A DNA stretch of 64,000 nucleotides, taken from assembly GCF_030161575.1 (NCBI RefSeq), contig NZ_BSUL01000001.1, forward strand, positions 1,054,001 to 1,118,000. Reading direction: 5' to 3'. Below the pieces are notes generated by a model. The model was given only the letters and a program-made list of their open reading frames with translations, had not been told where the DNA came from and made no database searches. Source of the stretch: Arenivirga flava. Lineage in GTDB: Bacteria > Actinomycetota > Actinomycetes > Actinomycetales > Microbacteriaceae. This document shows, one piece after another, positions 29,040 through 38,388 of this stretch (the stretch's first letter is position 1; every line of letters begins with the position of its first letter). Made by a program: the position numbers and the translations under genes.

Positions 29040-29842
29040 CAGGCCGCCCCGGAGTAGCTCTGCACGAGCGCGGTCACGATGAGCCCCCAGCCGTCGACGA
29101 GGATGAAGAGCAGGATCTTGAAGGGCAGCGAGATCATCACCGGCGGCAGCATCATCATGCCGAGCGACATCAGCGCCGCCGAGACCACGAGGTCGATGAC
29201 GAGGAACGGCACGAAGATGACGAAGCCGATGATGAAGGCCGCGCGCAGCTCGCTGATCATGAACGCCGGCACGAGCTGGGCCAGGTCGACGTCCGCCGGC
29301 GAGGCCGGGTTCTCGATGCCGGCCGCCCGCGACATGAGGGCGATGTCCTCCTGCCGGGTGAGGCCGAGCATGAACTCGCGCAGCGGCCCGGTGGCGGTCT
29401 CGAAGGTCGTCGTGACGTCCATCTCGCCGGCCAGGTAGGGCTGGATGGCGGTCTCGTTGATCTCGCTGATCACGGGGCTCATGATGAACAGCGACAGGAA
29501 CAGCGCCAGCCCGGCGAGCACCTGGTTGGGCGGCACGGTCGGCAGCGAGAGCGCGTTGCGGGTCATCGCGAGCACCACGAAGATCTTCGTGAACGAGGTC
29601 ATCATGATGATGAGCGAGGGCGCCACGCCGAGCAGGGTGACCGCGAGCAGCGTGACGATCGCCTGCGAGGGCGTGCCGTTGGGGCCGTTGACCTCGACGC
29701 TCACGCCGCCGAGCTGCAGCGCATCCGGGTTGGCTTGGGCGGATGCGGGAGCGGCGACCGCGAGGACCGCCAGGAGGGCGCCGCCGAGCAGCGCGAGGGC
29801 GGAGCCGAGGAGCAGCCGACGCGCGGTGGGAGCGGCCCTCAT
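29039..29842 (-). CDS. fliP: Flagellar export gate protein FliP
   Basis: 267 aa, with a cleavable signal peptide (basic start, LLLGSALALLGGALLAVLAV, cut near ASAQA) as in other FliP. Four helices follow with FTKIFVVLAMTRNALSLPTVPPNQV and the C-terminal SLPFKILLFILVDGW. FliP, FliQ and FliR form the export pore. Confidence 0.97.
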   Translation of the reverse strand: MRAAPTARRLLLGSALALLGGALLAVLAVAAPASAQANPDALQLGGVSVEVNGPNGTPSQAIVTLLAVTLLGVAPSLIIMMTSFTKIFVVLAMTRNALSLPTVPPNQVLAGLALFLSLFIMSPVISEINETAIQPYLAGEMDVTTTFETATGPLREFMLGLTRQEDIALMSRAAGIENPASPADVDLAQLVPAFMISELRAAFIIGFVIFVPFLVIDLVVSAALMSLGMMMLPPVMISLPFKILLFILVDGWGLIVTALVQSYSGAA

Positions 29843-30243
29843 CGCAGCTGCTTGATCGCGCGGGCGGCCTGGCGCCAGGTGGATGCGGCGAGGATCGAGC
29901 CGTGCAGCGCGCCGCCCGGGGCGGGCAGCACGGCCTGCTCCTGCTTCGCCCGCTCGAGCTTCTCGGAGAAGTCGGCGACGTTGCCGGCCGGCTCCTCGGG
30001 CGCCTCGCTGGTGTGCAGCAGGTTCACGCTCTGCTCGGTGACGCCGAGCAGGAAGCGCTGACCGTCGAGGTCGACGACGACGACCTGCGCCTTCGCGCCG
30101 ACGCCCTGGCGGCCGCGCACCTGCAGCGGGTTCGCGGGACGGCCCGCGCGACCGCGCAGGACGCGGCGCTGCACGTACCAGAGCAGCGCGACGACGACGC
30201 CCAGCGAGAGGGCGACGCGCAGCACGACGAGCACGGTGTCCAC
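29839..30243 (-). CDS. fliO: Flagellar biosynthetic protein FliO
   Basis: 134 aa: a single N-terminal membrane helix and a basic cytoplasmic domain (QGVGAKAQVVVVDLDGQRFLLGVTEQSVNLLHT), the FliO/FliZ pattern. FliO assists FliP assembly. Located between fliN and fliP as usual. Confidence 0.9.
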   Translation of the reverse strand: MDTVLVVLRVALSLGVVVALLWYVQRRVLRGRAGRPANPLQVRGRQGVGAKAQVVVVDLDGQRFLLGVTEQSVNLLHTSEAPEEPAGNVADFSEKLERAKQEQAVLPAPGGALHGSILAASTWRQAARAIKQLR

Positions 30244-30245
30244 GG

Positions 30246-30947
30246 TCAGCGCAGCCCGTCCTGCACGTCGAGGATCTTGGTGACGCGCACCGCGTAGTCC
30301 TGGTCGACCACGACGATCTCGCCGAGGGCGATGCGGCGGCCGTTGAGCAGGATGTCGGCGGGTGCTCCCGCGGAACGGTCCAGCTCGACGACGGCGCCGG
30401 GCTCGAGGCCGAGCACGCTGCGCACCGGCATGCGGGTGCGGCCGATCTCGACGGTCAGCACCATCTCGACGTCGTTGATGCGCGCCAGGCGGTCCATCGC
30501 ATCCGACGGTCCGGCGTCCAGCTCGCGGGTCGGCTCCGCGTGCGCGGTGAGCCGCACGGCGAGCCAGCCGACCACGCCGAGGGCGGTGCGCAGCTCGAAG
30601 AAGCCGGCCTGCGCATCCGCCATCAGGGCGCTCGCGTCGTCGCGGCGCACCTCGCCGAGCACGCCCGCGCCGAGCGTGTCGACGGCGGCCTCCAGGGCCG
30701 GGCGCAGGATGGTCTCGAGCGGCAGGCTGTCGCCGCCGTCGAGCCCCTCGATGCTCAGCGGGTCCTTCAGCACGAGGCCGACGTCGGCGCTCGTGGCTCC
30801 GACGAAGGACGCGACCACGGCGCTCGCGGCCTGGGCGGCGAGGCCGCGGGGGCGCGGCGCGGCGCTCGCGGTCACACCCGCGATGGGCAGGGACTGCGCG
30901 AGCGCCTCCGCCGCGGCGGCGGTCGAGCTGGCGGTGGCGACGGTCAC
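30246..30947 (-). CDS. fliN: Flagellar motor switch protein FliN (long form)
   Basis: 233 aa. The C-terminal SpoA domain (about residues 155-230: DVEMVLTVEIGRTRMPVRSVLGLEPGAVVEL ... GEIVVVDQDYAVRVTKI) is FliN. An N-terminal Ala-rich region of about 140 residues resembles FliY/CheC-like extensions but is not clearly a CheC phosphatase. The GTG start at 30947 overlaps the fliM stop (GTGA). Confidence 0.92.
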   Translation of the reverse strand: MTVATASSTAAAAEALAQSLPIAGVTASAAPRPRGLAAQAASAVVASFVGATSADVGLVLKDPLSIEGLDGGDSLPLETILRPALEAAVDTLGAGVLGEVRRDDASALMADAQAGFFELRTALGVVGWLAVRLTAHAEPTRELDAGPSDAMDRLARINDVEMVLTVEIGRTRMPVRSVLGLEPGAVVELDRSAGAPADILLNGRRIALGEIVVVDQDYAVRVTKILDVQDGLR

Positions 30948-31798
30948 GATGACTCCTCGGTGTCGACGATCACTCCGGCGAGTCGGCTTCCGACGGCGCC
31001 GGCGGCGGCCCGGGCGATGGGCGTGCCGTGCACGCTCACCTCGAACGGGCGGTGCTGGGCATGGGGCAGGGAGAGTACGTCGCCGACCGCGAGATCGAGG
31101 ATCGCGCGGGGCGTGACGGCGAGCGGGGCGAGGCGCAGGGCGACCTCGACCGGCGCCCAGTCGAGGTGCTCGCGCAGGCGCTCGGGCGCATCCGAGATCC
31201 GCTCGACGGCGTTGGCGTTGCCGAGCCGCGGCAGCACCGCGCCGAGCGGCAGGGCGACCGTGGCGGGCGAGGAGCTGTCGCCGACGCGCACCTCGAACTC
31301 GGCGACGAGCATGAGGTCGCTGGGGGCCGCGGCCTGCGCGAACTGCGAGTTGTAGTGGATCGAGTCGATCGACACGTTGTCGGTCAGGAGCGCGCCGAAG
31401 GAGTACTCGAGGTCCTCGATCGCGTCGTCCATGAGGTTGCGGATGAGGGACTGCTCGATGGGCGTGAAGCGCCGGTCCGGCGGCGCCACGACCCCGGAGC
31501 CGCCGAGCATCGACGAGATCCACCCGAGCGCCGCCGCGGTCGGGAACTGGATGACGGCGCGGGCGGACTGCCCCTCGAGGTCGAGCAGCACCATGGCGGT
31601 GATCGACGGCAGCGACGCGGCGAAGGCGTCGTAGGTCTGCACGGTGAGCTGGCTGAAGCCGACCTGCGACATGACGCGCACCTTCGCGGTGAGCTCGGTG
31701 CCCCACTGCCGGGCGAAGGTCTCGAAGGCGACCTCGAGCACGCGCGACTGGTGGCGGGCGAGCGTGGTCGGTCGACTGAAGTCGTAGACCTCGATCAC
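30944..31798 (-). CDS. fliM: Flagellar motor switch protein FliM, no CheY-binding peptide
   Basis: Middle domain (YDFSRPTTLARHQSRVLE, ISSMLGGSG, FTPIEQSLIRNLMDDAIEDLE) and C-terminal SpoA domain are FliM. The N-terminal LSQxEIDxLL peptide that binds phospho-CheY in other bacteria is missing. GTG at 31798 (MIEVYDF, 284 aa) has GAGGA 4 nt upstream. GTG at 31816 would lie almost on the expected transcript start of the FliA-type promoter at 31826-31854 and has no ribosome site, so I prefer 31798. No chemotaxis genes occur in the window. Confidence 0.9.
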   Translation of the reverse strand: MIEVYDFSRPTTLARHQSRVLEVAFETFARQWGTELTAKVRVMSQVGFSQLTVQTYDAFAASLPSITAMVLLDLEGQSARAVIQFPTAAALGWISSMLGGSGVVAPPDRRFTPIEQSLIRNLMDDAIEDLEYSFGALLTDNVSIDSIHYNSQFAQAAAPSDLMLVAEFEVRVGDSSSPATVALPLGAVLPRLGNANAVERISDAPERLREHLDWAPVEVALRLAPLAVTPRAILDLAVGDVLSLPHAQHRPFEVSVHGTPIARAAAGAVGSRLAGVIVDTEESS

Positions 31799-31825
31799 GC
31801 GTTCCTCATCCGTCACATGAGGGCA

Positions 31826-31854
31826 CTATCGGGCGCCGGAGCGCTCGGGTTAGC
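31826..31854 (-). promoter_or_regulatory. FliA-type promoter of fliM operon
   Basis: Minus strand GCTAAC (31854-31849), 15-bp spacer, CCCGATAG (31833-31826) then TGCC. Same spacing and near-identical boxes as the promoters of fliC, flgB, flbD and flgN. It makes fliM-N-O-P-Q-R-flhB-flhA independently transcribable. Confidence 0.8.
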
Positions 31855-31884
31855 GTCCGGTGCAGCCCGCGTTCGGGGGTGCGG

Positions 31885-32754
31885 TCAGTGCGACTCCTCC
31901 TCGGCGTGGGTCTCGACGGGCTCGGGGGCCGGCTCGGCGCCGCTCCCCTGCTGGTTCAGGTACTCCTGCGCCGCGCCGAACAGGGCGCGCACATCCTCCG
32001 GCTGGTCCGAGAAGACGACGATGTCGGTGCGGCGGTTCGCGGCGAGCGCGTCCGCCGAGTCGCCGTCCATGATCGGCCGCGCGTCGCCGTAGCCGATGGC
32101 GCCGGCGCGGCTCGACGGCAGGCCGGCGCGCTCGACGAGGTAGCGCACGACCTCGGTGGCCCGCGCCGCCGACAGCTCCCAGTTGGTGGCGTAGGGAGCG
32201 CTCGAGGCCCGGTAGTCGGCGTGGCCCTCGACCGCGACCTCCCAGGTCGCGGCCGCGAGCTCGCGTCCGATGCCGCTGAGCACCGACTCGGCCGCAGGGG
32301 TGAGCCGGTTGCTGTTGGCGTCGAAGAAGGTCTGCGTGCCGACGAGGCGCACCGTGAGACCGCGGTCGTCGAGCTCGAAGCTCACCGTGTCGTCGAGGCC
32401 CTGCGCCACGAGGGTGCTCGAGATGCGCTCGCGCAGCTCGGTGAAGTCCTCGACCTCCTGCAGTGCCAGGTCGAACGGCGTCGGGTCCTCGGTGTCCTCC
32501 GACACGAGGTCCTCCGGCACCACGGTGCCGGTCGCGGTGTCGGCGAAGCTCGTCTCCGTCTGACCGAAGCCGGTCGCCAGCGAGTTCTTGAGCTGGATGT
32601 ACTTCTCCTCGTCGACCGTCGAGATCGCGTAGAGCACGATGAAGAGGCACATGAGCACCGTCACCATGTCCGAGTAGGAGACCGCCCAGCGCTCGTCGGG
32701 ACCGTCGTGACCGTCGCCGTGGTCGCCGCCCTTGCGGCCGCGCCGGCGGCTCAT
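31885..32754 (-). CDS. motB: Flagellar stator protein MotB
   Basis: 289 aa. A short cytoplasmic N-terminus leads into one helix with the proton-path aspartate (YSDMVTVLMCLFIVLYAIS), then a plug region and an OmpA-like peptidoglycan-binding domain (EGHADYRAS ... SAARATEVVRYLVERAGL). It anchors the stator in the wall. The tail is Glu/Pro-rich. Pairs with MotA 28 bp upstream. Confidence 0.97.
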   Translation of the reverse strand: MSRRRGRKGGDHGDGHDGPDERWAVSYSDMVTVLMCLFIVLYAISTVDEEKYIQLKNSLATGFGQTETSFADTATGTVVPEDLVSEDTEDPTPFDLALQEVEDFTELRERISSTLVAQGLDDTVSFELDDRGLTVRLVGTQTFFDANSNRLTPAAESVLSGIGRELAAATWEVAVEGHADYRASSAPYATNWELSAARATEVVRYLVERAGLPSSRAGAIGYGDARPIMDGDSADALAANRRTDIVVFSDQPEDVRALFGAAQEYLNQQGSGAEPAPEPVETHAEEESH

Positions 32755-32782
32755 GCGCTCGCTCCCGCATCCGCTCGCATGG

Positions 32783-33559
32783 CTAGGCCGCTTCCTTCTG
32801 CTGCTTGGGCTGCGAGCTCGGCGGGATCATGGCGCGCAGCCGCTCACCCAGCACGCGCGGCTGGCTGCCGGCCTGCACGGCGAGCATGCCCTCGATGACC
32901 AGGCCGAGGCGCTGCTCCTCGAGCTCGGCGAGGCGGCCGAGCTTGCTGCCGATCGGCGCCCAGAAGAAGTTGGCGCTGAGCAGGCCCCAGAGGGTGGCCA
33001 CGAACGCCGCGGCGATCATGTGGCCGAGCTCGTCGGGCTTGTCGAGGTTCTCGAGCACGTGGGTGAGCGAGACCACCGTGCCGACGATGCCGATGGTGGG
33101 CGCGTAGCCGGCCATCGACATGAAGAACTTGCCCGACTTCTTCTGCTCCTGCACCGTCGAGTCGACCGTGTCCTCGAGGATGATGCGCAGCTCCTCGGCG
33201 TCGGTGCCGTCGGCGATGTTCTGCAGGGCGTCGCGGATGAGCGGATCGTCGACCTCCGCCGCCTCCTGCTCGAGGGCGAGCAGACCGTCCCGGCGGGCGC
33301 GCTCGGCGTAGCCGACGATCGCCTCGATGGTCGCGGCCGGCGGGTTCACCTTGCCGACGAACGCCTTCGGCACGGCGAACAGGGCGCGCTTCGCGTCGCC
33401 GACGGTGCCGCTCGCGATGGTGACGGCGATGGTGGCGCCGAAGACCAGGATCATGGGCGCCGGCAGGAAGAGCGCGCCGACGTGCGCGCCCTCGAGGGTG
33501 ATCATCGCGTACAGGGCGCCCAGCGCCAGCAGCATGCCGATGATGGTGGAGGGGCTCAT
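32783..33559 (-). CDS. motA: Flagellar stator protein MotA
   Basis: 258 aa, four membrane helices. PTIGIVGTVVSLTHVLENLDKPDELGHMIAAAFVATLWGL is the conserved MotA helix 3-4 block, and the cytoplasmic loop holds the charged rotor-facing residues (RRDGLLALEQEAAEVDDPLI). ATGA overlap with the flbD stop. Confidence 0.97.
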   Translation of the reverse strand: MSPSTIIGMLLALGALYAMITLEGAHVGALFLPAPMILVFGATIAVTIASGTVGDAKRALFAVPKAFVGKVNPPAATIEAIVGYAERARRDGLLALEQEAAEVDDPLIRDALQNIADGTDAEELRIILEDTVDSTVQEQKKSGKFFMSMAGYAPTIGIVGTVVSLTHVLENLDKPDELGHMIAAAFVATLWGLLSANFFWAPIGSKLGRLAELEEQRLGLVIEGMLAVQAGSQPRVLGERLRAMIPPSSQPKQQKEAA

Positions 33560-33810
33560 CGCTCGTCCTCCGGCAGGGGGCGGACCGCGGTCAGCGGGGC
33601 GGGCGCCGACTCCTCAATGCGACGGGCCATCGCGATGACGCGGGCGCGGAAGGCGACGATCTCGTCGATCACCTCGTCGAGCGTCTCCGTGACGACGTAG
33701 CTGACGCCGTCGACCATCACGAGGGTCGTGTCCGGGCTCGCGTGCAAGCGCGCGACGAGGTCCGGGTTCACCGCGAAGCGGCTGCCGTTCAGGCGCGTGA
33801 CCATGATCAT
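33556..33810 (-). CDS. flbD: Flagellar FlbD family protein
   Basis: 84-aa FlbD-type protein (MIMVTRLNGSRFAVNPDLVARLHASPDTTLVMVDGVSYVV), a small conserved protein encoded before motA in many Gram-positives; role unclear. An upstream ATG at 33822 exists, but GGAG sits 6 nt before 33810 and homologues begin MI-VTRLNG. Confidence 0.93.
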   Translation of the reverse strand: MIMVTRLNGSRFAVNPDLVARLHASPDTTLVMVDGVSYVVTETLDEVIDEIVAFRARVIAMARRIEESAPAPLTAVRPLPEDER

Positions 33811-33854
33811 CCTGATCTCCAAGCTCGCCCGCCATCCATAGCAGGCACTGCGTA

Positions 33855-33883
33855 CTGTCGGCCGGGGCGGGCGGCCGGTTAGG
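33855..33883 (-). promoter_or_regulatory. FliA-type promoter of flbD-motA-motB
   Basis: Minus strand CCTAAC (33883-33878), 15-bp spacer, GCCGACAG (33862-33855) then T. Matches the other four FliA-type promoters in spacing. The predicted leader before flbD is about 37 nt. Confidence 0.8.
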
Positions 33884-33916
33884 CGGGGACGGGTGGGAGG
33901 GGCTTCTCGAGCTGCG

Positions 33917-33978
33917 AGTCAGCAGCGTCGCGACATCTCAGCACCGAACACGGGGCCGAGTTGTCGCTTCGACGCTGA
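33917..33978. repeat. 62-bp direct repeat, copy A (imperfect palindrome)
   Basis: Identical to copy B at 34160-34221 except at two positions (60/62). Each copy is itself an imperfect inverted repeat: the left side GTCGCGACATCTC faces the right side GAGTTGTCGC...GACGCTGA. Both copies have the same orientation. Confidence 0.85.
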
Positions 33979-34159
33979 CTTCCGGCGGGATCAGGCCCGG
34001 GGCAGCTTGCGGCTCGGGCTCGTGGGGACAGCTTGGGCTCGTGGGGGGCAGCTCGGGCTCCTGGGAGGGAGGCAGCTCGGGGTCGGCGCGGGGGCGGCGC
34101 GACTGCTCAGAGCTGCTCGAAGGTCGAAGCTCGAAGCCCGGAGGTCGAAGGTTGCCGCA

Positions 34160-34221
34160 AGTCAGCAGCATCGCGACATCTCGGCACCGAACACGGGGCC
34201 GAGTTGTCGCTTCGACGCTGA
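34160..34221. repeat. 62-bp direct repeat, copy B (imperfect palindrome)
   Basis: Second copy, 243 bp from copy A, just past the flgE stop. It could act as a 3' hairpin for flgE mRNA. Conservation of 60/62 bases in non-coding DNA suggests recent duplication or a repeated element. Confidence 0.85.
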
Positions 34222-34356
34222 GTCCCGCGCCAGATCGCCGCGCGCGCCCGGGACGCCGCGGGCGCGGGATGCCGCGCGGGCGCGGGACGCCGCGCGGCGC
34301 CGCCCCGCGGGACGGCGCCGTGCGGCCGCGGCGCGTCGGGTGCGCCGCGGGCGGGG

Positions 34357-35534
34357 TCAGCGCTTGAGGTTCGACAGCTCTTGCAGCACCTCGTCGCTGG
34401 TCGTGATGATGCGGGCGTTCGCCTGGAAGCCGCGCTGCGCGACGATGAGGTTGGTGAACTCCTGCGAGAGGTCGACGTTGGACATCTCGAGGGCTCCGGT
34501 CTGCAGGCCTCCGCGGCCGTCGGTGCCGGGGGCGCCGACGGTGGCCGCGCCGGAGTTGACGCTGGCGCGGTAGGTTGAGCCGCCGGCCTTCTCGAGCCCG
34601 GCCGGGTTGATGAAGGTGGCGACCGCGACCTGGCCCAGCACCTGCTGCTCGCCGTTCGAGAACATGCCCAGGATGCTGCCGTCGTTCGCGATCGAGTAGC
34701 TCTCCAAGGTGCCCGCTGCGTTGCCGTCCTGCTCGGCGATCGAGATCGTCGACAGCTTCGGGAACGTCGTCACGGCGCCCAGGTCGACGTCGATGCCGGC
34801 GACGGTGAAGGCCCCGCCCGCGGTGAGCGCGCTGCCGGTGAAGGCGAGCGTGCCCGTGTAGGCCGTGGCGGGGTCGCCGGTCGAGGCGTCGACGGCCCAG
34901 TTCCCATCCGCCTGCGCGGTCATGCGCAGCGTGAGGGTCAGCTCGTTGCCGGCCGCGTCGTAGACGTCGATCGTGCGCACGAGCTCGGTGCCCTCGGCGG
35001 AACCGGCGGGCAGCGCACCGGTGACGGTGGCGCTCTGCGTGGCGGCGGCGGGGTTGATGACGCCGTAGGGCAGCTGGATGCTCTCGAGCTGGCCGCCCCG
35101 CTGCACCACGCCGTCGACGGCGTTCCAGCCCTGCACCATCTCGCCGTTCGGGCCGACGAGGCGGCCGTTCGAGTCGAACTCGAAGGCCCCGGCACGGGTG
35201 TAGAGCGTCTCGTTGCCGGACTGCACCATGAAGAAGCCGTCGCCCGAGATGAGCAGATCGGTGCCCTTGCCGGTGGTCTGCGTCGAGCCCTGGCCGAAGT
35301 TGGTGGTGATCGCGGCGACCTGCACGCCCAGGCCGACCTGCGCGGGGTTGGTGCCGCCGATCTCGCCCTGCGGGTGCCGGCGGCGCGGGTGAGCTGCGAC
35401 AGCGTGTCCTGGAACTGCGTGGCGGAGCTCTTGAAGCCGACGGTGTTGACGTTGGCGATGTTGTTGCCGGTCACGTCGAGCATGGTCTGGTGCGAGCGGA
35501 GTCCGGAGATGCCGGAGTAGAGCGAGCGGAGCAT
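34357..35534 (-). CDS. flgE: Flagellar hook protein FlgE (frameshifted near 35372)
   Basis: Hook subunit. The N-terminal [35 protein letters not shown] and C-terminal [35 protein letters not shown] rod/hook signatures are complete, but they lie in different frames. Adding one C near 35372-35375 joins them ([20 protein letters not shown]) as 392 aa. A real break would abolish the hook, so this is probably a sequence error. Confidence 0.93.
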
Positions 35535-35561
35535 GGCTGTCGCCTTTCGGTGGGAGCGGAT

Positions 35562-36026
35562 TCAGGCGGTCGCCGCACCCGGGGCGGCGTCCGTGGTGGG
35601 GGTGGTCGAGGGGGCGACGCCGCTGACGGCGTCGAGCGCGACGGCCTTGCCGGCGACGTTCACGGTGGGCGGGCTGGTCGCGAAGGAGATGGACTCGGCG
35701 AGGCCGGTGACGGTGGCGCCGTCGGCGCCGACGTAGCTCACCTGCTGGCCGACGAGCGAGGCGGCGGCGGAGCGCATCTGCAGCCCGAAGCTCTCCTCGC
35801 TGAGTCCCTGCAGCGTGGTGAGGCTCTCCATCATGGCGAGCTGCGTGGTCTGCGCCATCATCTCGTTCGTGTCCATGGGGCTGGAGGGGTCCTGGTTGCG
35901 CAGCTGCGTGACGAGCAGCTCGAGGAACACCTCGCTGTCGAGCGCCTGCTTGGGGCCGGCGGCGTTCGGCGCGGCGGCGGCCGCACTCGCGGCGCCCGGG
36001 GCGCCGACGGGGGTGACGATGGTCAT
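35562..36026 (-). CDS. flgD: Flagellar hook assembly protein FlgD
   Basis: 154 aa hook-cap scaffold. The conserved block FLELLVTQLRNQDPSSPMDTNEMMAQTTQLAMMESL is complete. The C-terminal Ig/Tudor-like part is short, as in several Gram-positive FlgD. Located between fliK and flgE. Confidence 0.95.
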   Translation of the reverse strand: MTIVTPVGAPGAASAAAAAPNAAGPKQALDSEVFLELLVTQLRNQDPSSPMDTNEMMAQTTQLAMMESLTTLQGLSEESFGLQMRSAAASLVGQQVSYVGADGATVTGLAESISFATSPPTVNVAGKAVALDAVSGVAPSTTPTTDAAPGAATA

Positions 36027-36040
36027 GACGTTCCTCCGGC

Positions 36041-37688
36041 TCAGGCGAGCAGATCGATGGTGGAGAGCGGATGCGCGGTGCGCGCCCCGAGGTCGGTGCC
36101 GGTCGCGGGGCGGTGCGGCTGCGGGCCTTCGTGTCCGTCGTCGTCGCGGGTGGCCGCCGCGCCGTCGCGCGCGGCGCCCTCGCGGCCGGACGTCTCGCGA
36201 CTCTGCCCGTCGCGGGCGCCGCGACCCGGTGCGTCGTCGGCGGAGACGTCGAGTCGGGTGCCTGCACCGGCGTCTCCGAGGTCGCGGCGCAGATCGGCGG
36301 CGATCGCGCGCAGCGCCTCACGGCCGGCGTCGTTCGGAGCGAAGAGCTCGACCCGCAGCTGGCCGTCGGCGCCGATGAGGGCGCGCACGGTGACCGGTCC
36401 GAGCCGCTCGGGCTGCACGGTGAGGGTGACGATGCTGTCGCCGCCCTCGGCCGCGGCGATGGCGAGCACCGGCGCCTTGAGCTGCGCGCGGAACGCAGCC
36501 GGGTCCACCGGCGCCGCCGGGCCGGCGGCAGCGGGTGCGACGGTCGAGGTGAGGGACTGCACGGACGGCTGCCCGCCGACGCCGGCCGCGGTCGGGACGG
36601 CCTGCGTCGCAAGCAACTCCGCGGAGGGTGTCGCGGTGCCGACCGTCGCGGTGGCACCGCCGCTCGTGCCGCCCGCCGCGGTACCGGCCGCCGACGCACC
36701 GACCGCCCGGGCGGTGCCTGCCGAGGCCGAGCCGCCGGCGGATGCCGGGGCGCCGGGCGCCGTGAGCGCGGCGCTCGGGCCGCCTGGCTCCGGCGCCTCC
36801 TGCTCCGACCCGGCGGCCGTGGCGACGAGCGGAGCTGCCGCAGGTCGCACGGACGCGACGCTCTGCGCAGCCGGGGTCGACGCCTGCCCCTCGCTCGGCA
36901 CGGCGGCGCCCTCCACCGATGCCGCGGGGCCCGCGGGCGCGGTGCCCGGTCGCAGGGTCCGTTCGGGTGTCGCCGTCGTCGGCGAGGCCGCGTCGGCCTC
37001 GGCCGCACGCGGCTCCGGGGCGACGGCTGCGCCGTCGGGCGCCGGAGCCGCGATGGCGGTCGCTCCGCCCGAGCCCCCGCGGTCGTCTCGGCCGCGGGCC
37101 CCGCGGGCGGGTCGACCGGAGGCGACGCGACGGCCGCAGCGGTGCCGTCGGCCGCGACGGACGGTGCGGCTCCAGCCGTCGCCGTCGCGGAAGCAGCCAC
37201 GAGCGCGGGAGCGGCGGCGTCGGGTCGCCGGTCCTCCCCGCGATCGCGGTGGTCGTGATGGCCGTCGTGTCGGCGGCGGGCGCCGCCTCGACGACGAGCG
37301 TCGCGGCAAAGCCGAGCTGCGCGGTCGCGAGCGCGGCGACGGTGCCGGACGCGGCGTCGACATCGGCCGCGGCGTCGGAACCGGATGCAGTCACGGAGCC
37401 GGACGCGGCGTCGGAACCGGATGCGGGTCTGGAACCGAGCGCGGTCCCGGAACCGGTCTCTGGCGCGGACGCCTGCTGCGGGCCGGCCTCGGCGGACGAC
37501 GCGGCGTTCGCGGCACCGGCCGCGGTGCGCATCCGCTCGTCGCCCCCGGCCTGCGCGGACGGACCTGCGGGATGGCCGCGCAGCGCCGCGTCGAGCAGGG
37601 AGCCGAAGACGTCGGGTCGGGCGGTGGAGCCGGCTTCCGCGCGGGACGCGGGACGCGACGGCACGGAAGGAGCGGGGGCGAGCGGCAT
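36041..37688 (-). CDS. fliK: Flagellar hook-length control protein FliK (two frameshifts)
   Basis: Ala/Pro/Gly-rich ruler protein, about 549 aa once two bases are restored (C runs at 37236-37239 and 37074-37078 on the plus strand). The C-terminal FliK domain is clear: IVTLTVQPERLGPVTVRALIGADGQLRVELFA ... REALRAIAADLRRDL. The ATG at 37688 overlaps the peptidase stop (TGATG). FliK is secreted and triggers the FlhB specificity switch. Confidence 0.88.
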
Positions 37689-38388
37689 CACGCGGCGCCC
37701 CCGGCGATGAGACGCTGCAGGGCGGCCTGCACGAGGTCGGTGCCGCCGGCGCCCGCCGTGCCGCCCAGCGCACCGGTGAGCCCGGCGAGACCTCCGGCTC
37801 CGGTCAGGCCGGCCAGCGCGGCGGTCGGGCCCGTCGCCGCCTGCGCCGTGCTCGCGCCCTCGGCGGGCACGATGCGCCGGATCGTGTCGATCTGCGCATC
37901 GCTGATGCGCACGGGGACGAACTCGACCTCGCCGCCGGGTCGGGGGCGTGGATCTTCATGCCGTTGCCCGCGTAGATCGCGATGTGGCCGTAGTCGGCCG
38001 AGACGATGAGGTCGCCCGGCTGGGCCTCGGCGAGCGAGCCGACCTCGGTGCCGAGCTTCGCCTGATCGGGCACGACCCGCGGCATCTCGATGCCGAGGTT
38101 CGCGAAGACGCGCTGCACGAGGCCCGAGCAGTCCATGCCGCTGGCGTCCTCACCGCCGAAGACGTACGGCACCCCGAGGTACTGCATCGCGTCGTCGACG
38201 ACGGCCTGGCCGGTGACCCCGCCGGATGCGGGCGCGCCGGTGGCCGTTCCCAGCGCCTCCGCGAAGGCGGTCGCGGTCGCGGCGCCGCCCGCGGTGCTGG
38301 CCGGGGCGGCGGACCGCGTCGCGCTCGAGAGCTGGCTGATCTGCGTGCGGATCTCGTCGATCCGGGCCAGGGCGTCCACCACGCTCAC
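37688..38388 (-). CDS. C40 (NlpC/P60) peptidase in flagellar operon (frameshifted at 37937-37939)
   Basis: 233 aa after adding one base. A coiled-coil-like N-terminus (VDALARIDEIRTQISQL) precedes an NlpC/P60 domain with catalytic Cys in MDCSGLVQRVF, His in YGHIAIYAG and a third polar residue near MKIHAPD. The C-terminus carries an Ile-rich helix and a Gly/Ala tail. No signal peptide is seen, so export through the flagellar apparatus is possible (inference). The position between fliJ and fliK suggests a wall-opening role like the muramidase domain of FlgJ. Confidence 0.88.

Larger units (their letters stand above)
33884..34356. other. Repeat-rich gap between flbD and flgE
   Basis: About 470 bp with no convincing gene. 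It holds two copies of a 62-bp repeat (separate entries), degenerate CAGCTCGGGCTCGTGGGG-type units between them (about 34000-34085), and GCGCGGGACGCCGCG-type units near 34250-34310. It separates the flgB-flgE operon end from the flbD promoter. Confidence 0.7.

Noticed and set aside
33893-34573. Plus-strand open frame over the flgE end and repeat gap
   Set aside because: It reads through duplicated palindromes and antisense of flgE; no recognisable domain.
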